From Beijerinckiaceae bacterium (GTDB lineage: Bacteria; Pseudomonadota; Alphaproteobacteria; Rhizobiales; Beijerinckiaceae): 64,000 bases of DNA. Both the position numbers and the translations under genes were made by a program. Positions 20,632 to 29,819 of this stretch are shown piece by piece; the first letter of the stretch is position 1; every line of letters starts with the position of its first letter. The notes below the pieces were generated by a model that did no database searches, was not told the origin of the DNA, and worked only from the letters and a program-made list of their open reading frames with translations. The stretch covers positions 1-64,000 of the forward strand of contig CANGJJ010000009.1 in assembly GCA_947454485.1 (NCBI GenBank), read 5' to 3'.

Positions 20632-22236
20632 TCAGAAGTCGTAGACTTTCCACGAATAAGACCAGGTCTCGGTCAAAACGCGCCCTGCCGTGCGCAATTT
20701 GCAGGTGAAATAAGTGATATCCTGCGGATGCATTTCAATATCGAGCATCACGCGGAAGCCACCAATCGCAGGATTGGGCACAAGGAACTGGCGGAAGATC
20801 TTGCCCTTGGTGCAGGACGAGACAATCTCAACAGCTGATGTCTTGTTGAGGAAATATTTGAGATCACCGCCCACAAAATCAATCATCAAGCGGCGTGTGT
20901 TGCGACCAACAGATTCCGCCGCACCCAGCGCATAAGCAGGTGCTGAGAAGGTGTTGAGCGTGTAGCCCAGTTGATGCAGCTGCAGCCCATCCGTGAGCGA
21001 GCGCAATTTGTAGGAGAAGCTGAAGGGCTTTTTAGGCTCCAACACTTCATCGGTCACAAAAGCGCAAATGATATTGTCGAACGTCTCATCTTTGGTCGCA
21101 AGCTCGACAAGTTCGATCCGGCCAGAACCCCAATCGTCTTCGGGTTCAATCCAATAGCTGGGCCGATCTTCGTACCAAAGCTCGATGTCCTGATAATGCG
21201 CGAAATTGCGATCACGCTGCATCAAGCCAAAGCCACGCACATTGGTGACGGGGAAATTATGGACCTCTTGAACGAGCGGATTGCGCAGCGGGCGCCAAAT
21301 CCATTCATCGTCACTGGTATGAATGAGCAAGCCATCTGAATCATGCAGCTCAGGGCGAAACTCATCATATTTGTTGCGGTCATTGAGATGGCGATCATTC
21401 TCGCCCAAAAAATACATGGAGGTGAGCGGCGCCAAGCCCACAGCATCCGTGCGCTTGCGCGGAAACAGCGTAACCTCAACATCAATGGGAGATTCCGGTC
21501 CCGGCTCCATCACCATCTTAAATGCGCCTGCGAGTGACGGACTGTCCATCAGAGCATTGACTGTGATCTGCGGCACATTCGGGCCGGGCTTGTCGATCCA
21601 GAATTCCTTGAAGATGGGGAACTCTTCCTTGTTGTCGAGACGCCCCGTGCCAATCGACAGGCCGCGCGCGGACAAACCATATTTCTGATCGCGACCAAGC
21701 CAGCGGAAATAGCTCGCGCCCAAGAAAGAGACAAATTCGTCAGCACGCTTGAGATCATTCAAAGGATAGTGAATGCGGAAACCAGCCACTCCCAAATCAG
21801 CAGGAAGCGGTTTGGGAAATTTGACCGAGCCATAATCGAACAGGCGCGCGACATTCAAAAGCGGCTCTGACACGCCCTCATTGATCAGATGGATCGTGAT
21901 GGGGCGATGGAACAAATGACCGAGATGGAAAAGCTGCAGACGGAACTGTCCACCCGTGTCACCCAGCAAGGCTTTCTCAGCGGGGAACCTGATTTCGCGC
22001 CAACGGTCAAAGTCGAGCCGCGCGAGATCTTCGGGCAAAGGCGCGAAGCTGCCCTCGTAATCATTCAGCGCCACTTCGCGCGCGCGCTTGAGCACATCTT
22101 CAAAGCCAAAGGCAGCGGCTTTTTCAGCCACCTTCTTTGCAGGGGCCTGTGCCGAAGCGCTCCACACAGGCAAGAGCGCGGCTGACGCGCTGGCTGCCAG
22201 CGAGGACAAGAGAGAACGACGCGTAAGATCAATCAT
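20632..22236 (-). CDS. Glucan biosynthesis protein (OpgG/OpgD family), Tat signal
   Basis: TRRSLLSSLAASASAALLPVWSASA signal; FGFEDVLKRAREVALNDYEGSFAPLPEDLARLDFDRWREIRFPAEKALLGDTGGQFRLQLFHLGHLFHRPITIHLI typical of MdoG family. Confidence 0.93.
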   Translation of the reverse strand: MIDLTRRSLLSSLAASASAALLPVWSASAQAPAKKVAEKAAAFGFEDVLKRAREVALNDYEGSFAPLPEDLARLDFDRWREIRFPAEKALLGDTGGQFRLQLFHLGHLFHRPITIHLINEGVSEPLLNVARLFDYGSVKFPKPLPADLGVAGFRIHYPLNDLKRADEFVSFLGASYFRWLGRDQKYGLSARGLSIGTGRLDNKEEFPIFKEFWIDKPGPNVPQITVNALMDSPSLAGAFKMVMEPGPESPIDVEVTLFPRKRTDAVGLAPLTSMYFLGENDRHLNDRNKYDEFRPELHDSDGLLIHTSDDEWIWRPLRNPLVQEVHNFPVTNVRGFGLMQRDRNFAHYQDIELWYEDRPSYWIEPEDDWGSGRIELVELATKDETFDNIICAFVTDEVLEPKKPFSFSYKLRSLTDGLQLHQLGYTLNTFSAPAYALGAAESVGRNTRRLMIDFVGGDLKYFLNKTSAVEIVSSCTKGKIFRQFLVPNPAIGGFRVMLDIEMHPQDITYFTCKLRTAGRVLTETWSYSWKVYDF

Positions 22237-22478
22237 GGTGAGCTAGCGCCTGACGGCCCCGAAAATTGGTGCGAAAAGGAAGCCCGAACCGCAAGGATTT
22301 AAGCCGCCGCTGTCGAAAACTTATAGCGACATGGCACAGCCTGTGCCAGCGCCAAGCGGCGAAATGAAGGCGCCTGCATGCAAATCAAAGCGAGATGGTT
22401 GATGGATTTTGTTCCTACGCCGCTTGCGCTCGTCCAAGGGCCTGCCATACTCGCGAAAACCAATATGTGGGGGAAAAC

Positions 22479-23507
22479 GTGCGTCATTCATTGGCTCTGG
22501 TCGTGGCTCTTGCCGCAACGCTCGGTTTCGGCCCTGCCGGTAAGGCCCAGACCCCCGAACAATTCTATACGGGCAAGGATGTCCGCGTGCTGATCGGCGC
22601 AGGGGTTGGCGGCACCTATAGCCTCTATGCGCAGCTCGCGGCCCGGCATATGCGCCAATATATCCCCGGCAAGCCCAATGTGATTATGCAGGCCATGCCC
22701 GGCGCTGGCGGTCTCGTTGGCCTCAATTATAGCTTCAACATTGCGCCCAAAGACGGGACGCTGATGCATCTGGTACACGCCGAAGTGCTCTATGAGAGCC
22801 TGTTGAACAAAGACGCCAAATTCAATGCGCAGGACTATCACTGGATCGGTCGCTTTGCCGATGCAGATTCCGTCGTGCTAATGACGCGCCGCTCTGCCAT
22901 CAAGACGCTGGAGGATGCATCGAGCCGCGAAGTGACATTGGGTGCGACCGGCATTTCCAATGTCTATGCGCTCGGCCCTTTGATGCTCAACCGTCTCGCC
23001 AAGACGCGCTTCAAAATCATTGGCGGCTATCCGGGTCAAGCCGATATTTCACTGGCTATGGAGCGCGGTGAACTCGATGGTTCGGGCATGACGTTGGCCA
23101 ATGCGGTGGCAACGCAGGGCGAGAAACTGAAGAGCGGTGACATCGTCCCGCTCTTTGCCATTTCCGCGCGACGCCTGTCGGCCTATCCCGATGTTCCGGC
23201 GATGACGGAATTCGGCTCTGGCCCCTCCAAGACTTTGATGGAGATCTATGCCTCAGCGGGCACGATCGGCCGCGCACTTGCCTTCCCACCTGGCACACCG
23301 ACTGATCGCGTCGCCGCCTTCCGCGAGGCCTTCCAGAAGACGATCAATGATCCAGTGTTTCAGGATGAGGTTCGCAAAGCCAATATATTGATCTCGACCA
23401 TGAGCGGGGAAGCGCTCAGTGCCGAGATCAACCGCATCTTACAAACACCCGCCAGTGATCTTGCAGCCGCCCGCGCTTTGCATGAGGAGCTGCTGCAAAC
23501 CAAGTGA
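22479..23507 (+). CDS. Bug/TctC-like periplasmic binding protein
   Basis: GTG start at 22479 inferred; KDVRVLIGAGVGGTYSLYAQLAARHMRQYIPGKPNVIMQAMPGAGGLVGLNYSFNIAPKDGT. Confidence 0.82.
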   Translation: MRHSLALVVALAATLGFGPAGKAQTPEQFYTGKDVRVLIGAGVGGTYSLYAQLAARHMRQYIPGKPNVIMQAMPGAGGLVGLNYSFNIAPKDGTLMHLVHAEVLYESLLNKDAKFNAQDYHWIGRFADADSVVLMTRRSAIKTLEDASSREVTLGATGISNVYALGPLMLNRLAKTRFKIIGGYPGQADISLAMERGELDGSGMTLANAVATQGEKLKSGDIVPLFAISARRLSAYPDVPAMTEFGSGPSKTLMEIYASAGTIGRALAFPPGTPTDRVAAFREAFQKTINDPVFQDEVRKANILISTMSGEALSAEINRILQTPASDLAAARALHEELLQTK

Positions 23508-23509
23508 GA

Positions 23510-24487
23510 TTAGTTGGTGAAGAGATTGCCGGTCTCGGCAACCGTGCGCCAGTTATCATATTCAATTTTGAGCGCCGCACCAAAATCAGCGCCAGTGCCA
23601 CGGAAGGTCGTGGCGCCCTCTTCTTCAAAGCGCTTGCGCATGGCGGGCGCCATAGCCGCTTCATTGATGGCCGCATTGAGTTGCTGAACAATGTCATCTG
23701 GAATATTTGCAGGGCCGACGATGCCCCACCAAGTCTCAAGATTGAGGCCCGCAACACCTTCTTCAGCAAGGGTCGGCGTGTCAGGGAACAAAGGCGAGCG
23801 CTGCTGACTGGTCACGCCAAGTAGTTTCACATTCTTGCTCTGCACCTGACCCAAAATCGTCGGCACAGTCGAGATGAACACTTCAGCACGACCCGCAACC
23901 AGATCAATCACAGCAGGCCCGCTGCCATTGTAAGGCACATGGGTGATGGCGATACCAGCCTTCTGTTTGAAGAGCTCGGTCGCAAGGTGAAGAATACCGC
24001 CAACGCCCGACGAAACATAATTCAGAGAGTCAGGCTTGTCTTTCGAGCGTTGCACAATTTCGCGCACTGAATTGAGCCCGGACTGATGGCTTGCCACAAC
24101 AAGCAAAGGCCCGCGACCCAACATGGCGATGGGAGTGAAATCTTTGGTGACATCATAGGGCGGTGTGCGGCGCGTTGCCGCCGTCGTCACAAAGGTCGAG
24201 GTGACGAAGAGCAATGTCGTCCCATCTGCCTTGGCGCTTGAGACCGCGCGCGCAGCAAGCGCACCACCTGCACCCCCGCGATTGTCAATGATGACATTGG
24301 CTTTGAGCGTATCATTCAGAATACGGCCCATCTCGCGCGCCAGAATGTCAGTGCCGCCACCAGGTGCAAAGGGAACGAGAATGGTCACAGTTTTCCCGGC
24401 CAGCGCAGACTGCGCCGATGCGGTCTGGCCACTGATCAACAGGAGAGAAGCCGCCAACACCATCAACTTGCAGATGAATTTCGACAT
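23510..24487 (-). CDS. Tripartite tricarboxylate transporter substrate-binding protein (Bug/TctC)
   Basis: GKTVTILVPFAPGGGTDILAREMGRILNDTLKANVIIDNRGGAGGALAARAVSSAKADGTTLLF. Confidence 0.92.
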   Translation of the reverse strand: MSKFICKLMVLAASLLLISGQTASAQSALAGKTVTILVPFAPGGGTDILAREMGRILNDTLKANVIIDNRGGAGGALAARAVSSAKADGTTLLFVTSTFVTTAATRRTPPYDVTKDFTPIAMLGRGPLLVVASHQSGLNSVREIVQRSKDKPDSLNYVSSGVGGILHLATELFKQKAGIAITHVPYNGSGPAVIDLVAGRAEVFISTVPTILGQVQSKNVKLLGVTSQQRSPLFPDTPTLAEEGVAGLNLETWWGIVGPANIPDDIVQQLNAAINEAAMAPAMRKRFEEEGATTFRGTGADFGAALKIEYDNWRTVAETGNLFTN

Positions 24488-24566
24488 AATTCAGCTCCCC
24501 GCTCGACGATCGGGCTAGCCTGCTTGAAGCCTCTGCCCGACCGGTCTATTCCTCTCTTGTTTGTAA

Positions 24567-25268
24567 ATGGTGATGCCAATGATTGAAACCCCAACTCATT
24601 TCCCCTCCCGCGCCCTGATCTCCTGGAGTGGAGGCAAAGACTGCAATTTCGCACTCTATGAAACTCTCAAGGCAGGACAGATCAAGATTGAGGCTTTGGT
24701 CGCCACCATCATCGAAGGCTCGCAGCGCCTCAGCGCGCATGGCGTAGAACTCGCTCTCATCGAGGCACAGGCGCGGGCCATTGGCATCCCGCTGGAGTTG
24801 GTTTGGGTACCCAAGAACCCAAGCAACCCCGTCTATGAGGCTGCCACTCTTGCGCAATGGCGCGCGCATCACGATGCGGGGCTCCGCCATGTCATCTATG
24901 GCGATCTCTTCTTGCAAGATATCCGCGACTATCGTGATGCATTGCTCGCGCGTGGCTCTATGACTGGGCTTTATCCTTTGTGGATGCGCGACACAAAAAC
25001 CCTTGCGCGTGATGTCATCAAAGCGGGGCTCAAGGCCATTCTCGTCTGCGTTGATACCACCCGACTTGATGCGTCTTTCGCAGGTCGCACTTATGATGAG
25101 CAATTGCTCGCAGATCTGCCAGACCATATCGACCCTTGCGGTGAGAATGGCGAATTCCACACTTTCGTTTGGAATGGTCCGCATTTTCAGCATCCCGTCG
25201 GCTTCCATAAGGGCGAGATCCTGCGCGATGAAAAATATGCATTCTGCAACCTTATTCTGAAAGTTTGA
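24567..25268 (+). CDS. PP-loop ATPase, diphthine-ammonia ligase-like
   Basis: RALISWSGGKDCNFALYETLKAGQIKIEALVATI (SGGKD PP-loop); GLYPLWMRDTKTLARDVIKAGLKAILVCVDTTRLDASFAGR. Confidence 0.87.
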   Translation: MVMPMIETPTHFPSRALISWSGGKDCNFALYETLKAGQIKIEALVATIIEGSQRLSAHGVELALIEAQARAIGIPLELVWVPKNPSNPVYEAATLAQWRAHHDAGLRHVIYGDLFLQDIRDYRDALLARGSMTGLYPLWMRDTKTLARDVIKAGLKAILVCVDTTRLDASFAGRTYDEQLLADLPDHIDPCGENGEFHTFVWNGPHFQHPVGFHKGEILRDEKYAFCNLILKV

Positions 25269-25270
25269 CC

Positions 25271-26182
25271 ATGCGCATCGTCTCGCTTTTGCCCTCTGCT
25301 ACAGAAATGGTTTATGCGCTTGGTCTTGGCGACCAGCTCGTGGGTGTCACGCATGAATGCGATTATCCCCGTGCAGCCTTGTCACTGCCCAAAGTCGTAA
25401 AAGCAGCGCTTGACCTAGCTGACATGACGCAGGCGCAGATTGATGCGGCCGTCACGGCACGTTTGCGCGAAGGCAAGACGCTCTATGAAGTCGACGAACA
25501 ATTGCTCGACCAACTCGCACCCGATCTGATTTTGACGCAGGATCTATGTCAGGTTTGCGCACCATCAGGCAATGAGCTTAGCCGCGCAGTGTTGACCTTG
25601 CGGAAAAAGCCACAGTTGATCTGGATGACACCGCGTGATCTCAAAGGTGTGCAAGACAATATCAGGGTACTTGCTGAGGCCACCAACGCGAAATTGGCAG
25701 CCACGCAGTTGCTGTCAGATTGGGATGTGCGCATCGCCAAAGTGAAAGCCGCATCACAAAAGCTCACGCAACGACCACGCACTTTCTGCTTTGAATGGAT
25801 TGATCCTGTTTTTTGCGCGGGCCATTGGATTCCCGAAATGGTGCGGCTCGCGGGCGGTGATGAAAATCTAGGGCGCGAAGGTGGTGAATCTGTGCGCATC
25901 CCCTGGAGCGATGTGCTTGCTCATCAACCCGACATGATCCTCATCATGTCCTGCGGCTATCCGATGCACACCGCTTTGGAACAAGCACAACTCATCCGCA
26001 AACTCGATGGCATCGCTGATCTACCAGCTGCGCGCAATGATAAGATCTATGTGCTCGACAGCAATGCGCTCTATGCCCGCCCCGGCCCGCGCCTTGTTGA
26101 TGGAACTGAGCTGCTCAGCCATCTCATCACCGGCGCATCATGGACCGGCGATACCAATCATTTTGCGAAATTCACTGTCTAG
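25271..26182 (+). CDS. Cobalamin-binding/BtuF-like ABC substrate-binding protein
   Basis: MRIVSLLPSATEMVYALGLGDQLVGVTHECDYP...LAPDLILTQDLCQVCAPSG; no obvious signal peptide. Confidence 0.85.
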   Translation: MRIVSLLPSATEMVYALGLGDQLVGVTHECDYPRAALSLPKVVKAALDLADMTQAQIDAAVTARLREGKTLYEVDEQLLDQLAPDLILTQDLCQVCAPSGNELSRAVLTLRKKPQLIWMTPRDLKGVQDNIRVLAEATNAKLAATQLLSDWDVRIAKVKAASQKLTQRPRTFCFEWIDPVFCAGHWIPEMVRLAGGDENLGREGGESVRIPWSDVLAHQPDMILIMSCGYPMHTALEQAQLIRKLDGIADLPAARNDKIYVLDSNALYARPGPRLVDGTELLSHLITGASWTGDTNHFAKFTV

Positions 26183-26185
26183 TCG

Positions 26186-26668
26186 TTACGCTGACAGGAG
26201 CTTTTCGATATCAGCCTTGATGGCGTCAGGCTTGGTGGTTGGCGCATAGCGATCAATCACGCGGCCTTGCTGATCGACGAGGAATTTCGAGAAATTCCAT
26301 TTGATCGCCTCAAAGCCAAGCAAGCCCGACTTCTGCGAGGTCAGATATTGATAGAGCGGATGCGCATCCGCGCCATTCACATCGATTTTGGCGAACATCG
26401 GGAAGGTGACATCATAAGTGAGCGAGCAGAATTGTGCGATCTCTGCTTCATTGCCCGGCTCTTGCGCGCCAAATTGATTGCAAGGAAAAGCCAGCACTTC
26501 AAAGCCACGCGGCTTCAACTCGCGATAGAGCTTCTCAAGTCCCTCATATTGCGATGTGAAGCCGCATTTGCTCGCGACATTCACAATCAACAAAACCTTG
26601 CCAGCATAATGGGAGAGAGAAACGGTCTCGCCCGTAATCGTCTTGGCAGAATAATCATGCACGCTCAT
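26186..26668 (-). CDS. Glutathione peroxidase
   Basis: LIVNVASKCGFTSQYEGLEKLY; FPCNQFGAQEPG; IKWNFSKFLVD. Confidence 0.95.
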   Translation of the reverse strand: MSVHDYSAKTITGETVSLSHYAGKVLLIVNVASKCGFTSQYEGLEKLYRELKPRGFEVLAFPCNQFGAQEPGNEAEIAQFCSLTYDVTFPMFAKIDVNGADAHPLYQYLTSQKSGLLGFEAIKWNFSKFLVDQQGRVIDRYAPTTKPDAIKADIEKLLSA

Positions 26669-26676
26669 CTGGACTC

Positions 26677-27138
26677 CTAGGCCATGAAGCCGATCAAGAG
26701 AGAGGCTATGGCGCCCGTACTCAGAATGCGCCGCAACCTCATGAACCAATGCGGGGCAAAGCCATCGCGAAGGGACATACGGTCAACAACCAGCACCAAA
26801 GCCAGCGCCAAAGACAGAACAAGGAAACCAACCCTGCCATTGATGAAGAGCGCCGCCCAACCAATGAGCGAGGGTATGACGCTGAGAAGGAAGCGCGCAG
26901 CGAGCTGCTTTTGAGTGAGCTTGGGCGCGCCTGTGGCCACCAGCAAGCCCCAATGGACCCCGCCTAAAAAGGACAGAATGATAGCCCCATAGGCAAGCAA
27001 AAGATTGAGCGCGAAACTGCGCAAAGGCTCGCTCGCCAGCGTGCCAATCAGCGCGCAGCCGATGAACGGAATGAGCCCGCTCAGCCCCAGCCATTTGGCT
27101 GGCGCTGGCATCGCCCTTTGTGCACCTTCATCTGACAT
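26677..27138 (-). CDS. DUF3429 domain-containing membrane protein
   Basis: GLSGLIPFIGCALIG...YGAIILSFLGGVHWGL. Confidence 0.85.
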   Translation of the reverse strand: MSDEGAQRAMPAPAKWLGLSGLIPFIGCALIGTLASEPLRSFALNLLLAYGAIILSFLGGVHWGLLVATGAPKLTQKQLAARFLLSVIPSLIGWAALFINGRVGFLVLSLALALVLVVDRMSLRDGFAPHWFMRLRRILSTGAIASLLIGFMA

Positions 27139-27278
27139 GAGGATCCCTGCTGCGCGTGTCTCTTGTCTTATTCGGTTCGCACGGCGGATGGATCAAACCG
27201 CACTCACAGGAAAACACAAAGCTGCGGCCAAAGGCCCGGCCCAGTTGACGCGCGGTCGCGCTTTGCCATAGTGCGCCT

Positions 27279-27644
27279 ATGAGCCAGCAGTCCACTCGCA
27301 CCGTCTTTGCCCGCGCCGTGATCGGCGTGTGCTTGGTCTATGCGCTGCTCTTTCAGGCCTTCTTTCTGGGGCTCACCAGCTCGGCACAAGCGCTCGACCA
27401 ACATGCGCTGTGCATCACCGATCAGGGGGGCCTGAGCGAGCGAACTGATGGCGCGCCCACGCTGCCGCCCCATGATTGCTCCTGCCCCGCTCTGTGCCAC
27501 GCGGCTTTTGTTCCCCCCGCCCCGCAGGCGCTCGCCACTTTGCGCATCGCGCAAGATGCGCATTTCACCGCGCTGACTCAGACAGATTTAGCCTCGCGGC
27601 CTCATTTTGCGCCAAGCGCGCGCGGCCCTCCTCTCGCAGCCTGA
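27279..27644 (+). CDS. DUF2946-like small membrane/periplasmic protein
   Basis: N-terminal TM, then HALCITDQGG...LPPHDCSCPALCHAA Cys/His pattern; directly upstream of a copper-chaperone gene. Confidence 0.65.
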   Translation: MSQQSTRTVFARAVIGVCLVYALLFQAFFLGLTSSAQALDQHALCITDQGGLSERTDGAPTLPPHDCSCPALCHAAFVPPAPQALATLRIAQDAHFTALTQTDLASRPHFAPSARGPPLAA

Positions 27645-27697
27645 TCCCACATCACATCAGGCGCGCCTGCGGGCGCTTTGTTTGCGAGAAAATCACT

Positions 27698-28654
27698 ATG
27701 TCATCGCTGAAAATCGCGGCTCTTGCTGCTGTGCTGTCGATCGGCAGCACCCCTGCCTTTGCACATGCAACCTTTGAGAAATCCGAAGCCACCGTGGGCA
27801 GCGGCTATAAAGGCGTGCTGCGCGTCCCACATGGTTGCGGCAAAGAAGCGACCCATACGGTTCGCGTTCAATTGCCGCCTGAATTGGTGGCCGTAAAACC
27901 CATGCCCAAAGCCGGCTGGAAGCTTGAGACCAAGACCGGCCCCTATCCAGTGCCATTTAACAATCACGGTCATGAATTGCGTGAGGGCGTGCGCGAAATC
28001 ATCTGGTCGGGCGGCAATCTGCCCGATGAGCATTATGATGAATTCGTCTTTGCCGGCACTGTTGCGCCCTCAGCGACAGCAGATGTGCTCTATGTGCCGG
28101 TGACGCAGATTTGCGCCAATGGGCAACAGGCCTGGACGGAGATTCCACTCGCGGGCCAAAAAGCTGGCGCATTGCAAAATCCCGCGCCCAGTATTCGCCT
28201 CATCAAGGCACAGGGTCAGCAACAGCCATCCGTCTATACAGCAGGCGCCATGACGGTCACATCTGCCTGGACACGCGCAACGCCCAAGAGCGCACCCGTT
28301 GCAGGCGGCTTTGTCACCATCACCAATACAGGCAAAGAGAGCGACACTTTGATCGGTGGCAGCTTTGCCAATGCAGGCTCAGTTGAGGTCCATGAAATGA
28401 GCATGGACAATGGCGTGATGCGAATGCGCGCGCTGACGCAAGGATTGGAGATCAAGCCGGGACAGACGATTGAGCTGAAGCCCGGCGGCTATCATTTGAT
28501 GTTCATGCAACTCAAAGCGCCCAATGTTGAGGGCGAACGCATCAAAGGCAGCCTCACCTTCCGCAAGGCGGGGAATGTGGAGATTGATTTTGCCGTCGCA
28601 CCTGTTGGCGGGCCCATGCCTACTGCACCAAGCGGTCACGAACATCACCACTGA
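27698..28654 (+). CDS. YcnI (DUF1775) - PCu(A)C (DUF461) fusion, periplasmic copper chaperone
   Basis: Signal peptide followed by mature HATFEKSEA...VPHGC; C-terminal VHEMSMDNGVMRMRAL...GGYHLMFMQL (HxM...M...HxM copper motif). Confidence 0.9.
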   Translation: MSSLKIAALAAVLSIGSTPAFAHATFEKSEATVGSGYKGVLRVPHGCGKEATHTVRVQLPPELVAVKPMPKAGWKLETKTGPYPVPFNNHGHELREGVREIIWSGGNLPDEHYDEFVFAGTVAPSATADVLYVPVTQICANGQQAWTEIPLAGQKAGALQNPAPSIRLIKAQGQQQPSVYTAGAMTVTSAWTRATPKSAPVAGGFVTITNTGKESDTLIGGSFANAGSVEVHEMSMDNGVMRMRALTQGLEIKPGQTIELKPGGYHLMFMQLKAPNVEGERIKGSLTFRKAGNVEIDFAVAPVGGPMPTAPSGHEHHH

Positions 28655-28669
28655 GCGACAAGCGCCAAT

Positions 28670-28699
28670 AAAAAAAGCCGCCCGAAAGGGCGGCTTTTC
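28670..28699. terminator. Bidirectional rho-independent terminator between the YcnI-PCuAC gene and rpsI
   Basis: AAAAAAAGCCGCCC-GAAA-GGGCGGCTTTT; A/T tracts on both sides. Confidence 0.9.
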
Positions 28700-28718
28700 T
28701 GTAAGTGGCGAGAGCCAA

Positions 28719-29201
28719 TCAGCGCTTCGAGAACTGGAAGCTGCGACGGGCCTTCTTCTTGCCGTACTTCTTGCGCTCGACCACGCGGCTGTCGCGGGTG
28801 AGGAAGCCTTCGCGCTTCAGCGCGGGGCGAAGCTCGGGCTCGTAATGGGTGAGCGCCTTGGCAAGACCATGACGCACCGCGCCGGCCTGACCAGACAGAC
28901 CACCACCAGCAACCGTGACCATCAGGTCATACTGGCCGGTACGCTTGGCGACTTCGAGCGGCTGACGCAGGATCATGCGCAGCACGGGACGCGCGAAGTA
29001 AACTTCGACGTCACGGCCGTTGATCGAGATCTTGCCCGAGCCGGGCTTGATCCACACGCGAGCGACAGCGTCCTTACGCTTGCCGGTCGCATAGGCGCGG
29101 CCAAGCTTGTCGAGCTTCTGGGTGTAAACAGGAGCGGTGTTCTCAGAACCAGCCGAAGCGGCGCCCTTGAGATCCTGCAAGGAGGAGAGAGTCTCAGCCA
29201 T
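28719..29201 (-). CDS. rpsI: 30S ribosomal protein S9
   Basis: [28 protein letters not shown]-terminal [25 protein letters not shown]. Confidence 0.98.
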   Translation of the reverse strand: MAETLSSLQDLKGAASAGSENTAPVYTQKLDKLGRAYATGKRKDAVARVWIKPGSGKISINGRDVEVYFARPVLRMILRQPLEVAKRTGQYDLMVTVAGGGLSGQAGAVRHGLAKALTHYEPELRPALKREGFLTRDSRVVERKKYGKKKARRSFQFSKR

Positions 29202-29203
29202 GT

Positions 29204-29674
29204 TCAGGCGCTCCGCTTGTTCTTCGGGTTGAGGCTGCCGATGTCGAGGACGGCCGGCTGCTGAGCGACGTGAGGATGCTCACTGCCCTTATAGACGCGC
29301 AGATTGCTGAACTGCTTGCGACCCAGAGGACCACGCGGAAGCATACGCTCCACAGCCTTCTCGACGATGCGCTCAGGGAAGCGGCCTTCCAAGATGAACT
29401 TGGCCGAACGTTCCTTGATGCCACCGATGAAGCCGGTGTGGTGATAGTAGTTCTTCTGCTCGAGCTTGCGGCCCGTCAGAACAACCTTGTCCGCATTGAT
29501 CACGATGACATTGTCACCATCGTCAACATGGGGCGTGAAAGAGGGCTTGTGCTTGCCGCGCAAGCGCATGGCGATGAGAGTGGCGAGGCGGCCGACGACG
29601 AGACCTTGCGCGTCGATCAGCACCCACTTCTTCTCCACATCAGCGGTCTTCGTGACTGTGGTTTTCCCGAACAT
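29204..29674 (-). CDS. rplM: 50S ribosomal protein L13
   Basis: [49 protein letters not shown]. Confidence 0.98.
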   Translation of the reverse strand: MFGKTTVTKTADVEKKWVLIDAQGLVVGRLATLIAMRLRGKHKPSFTPHVDDGDNVIVINADKVVLTGRKLEQKNYYHHTGFIGGIKERSAKFILEGRFPERIVEKAVERMLPRGPLGRKQFSNLRVYKGSEHPHVAQQPAVLDIGSLNPKNKRSA

Positions 29675-29819
29675 GGGAGCGACTTCCTTGTGTATCCGGC
29701 GCAAAGCACTCTGCCCCACGCCGACGGTGGCTGGGTTCTATGAACCGCAGCCCTTTTTGTCAACGAGGAAAAGCTCAGGAAAGCCCAGAAAAACGAGCTT
29801 TTTTTGATCTGGTATTCAG

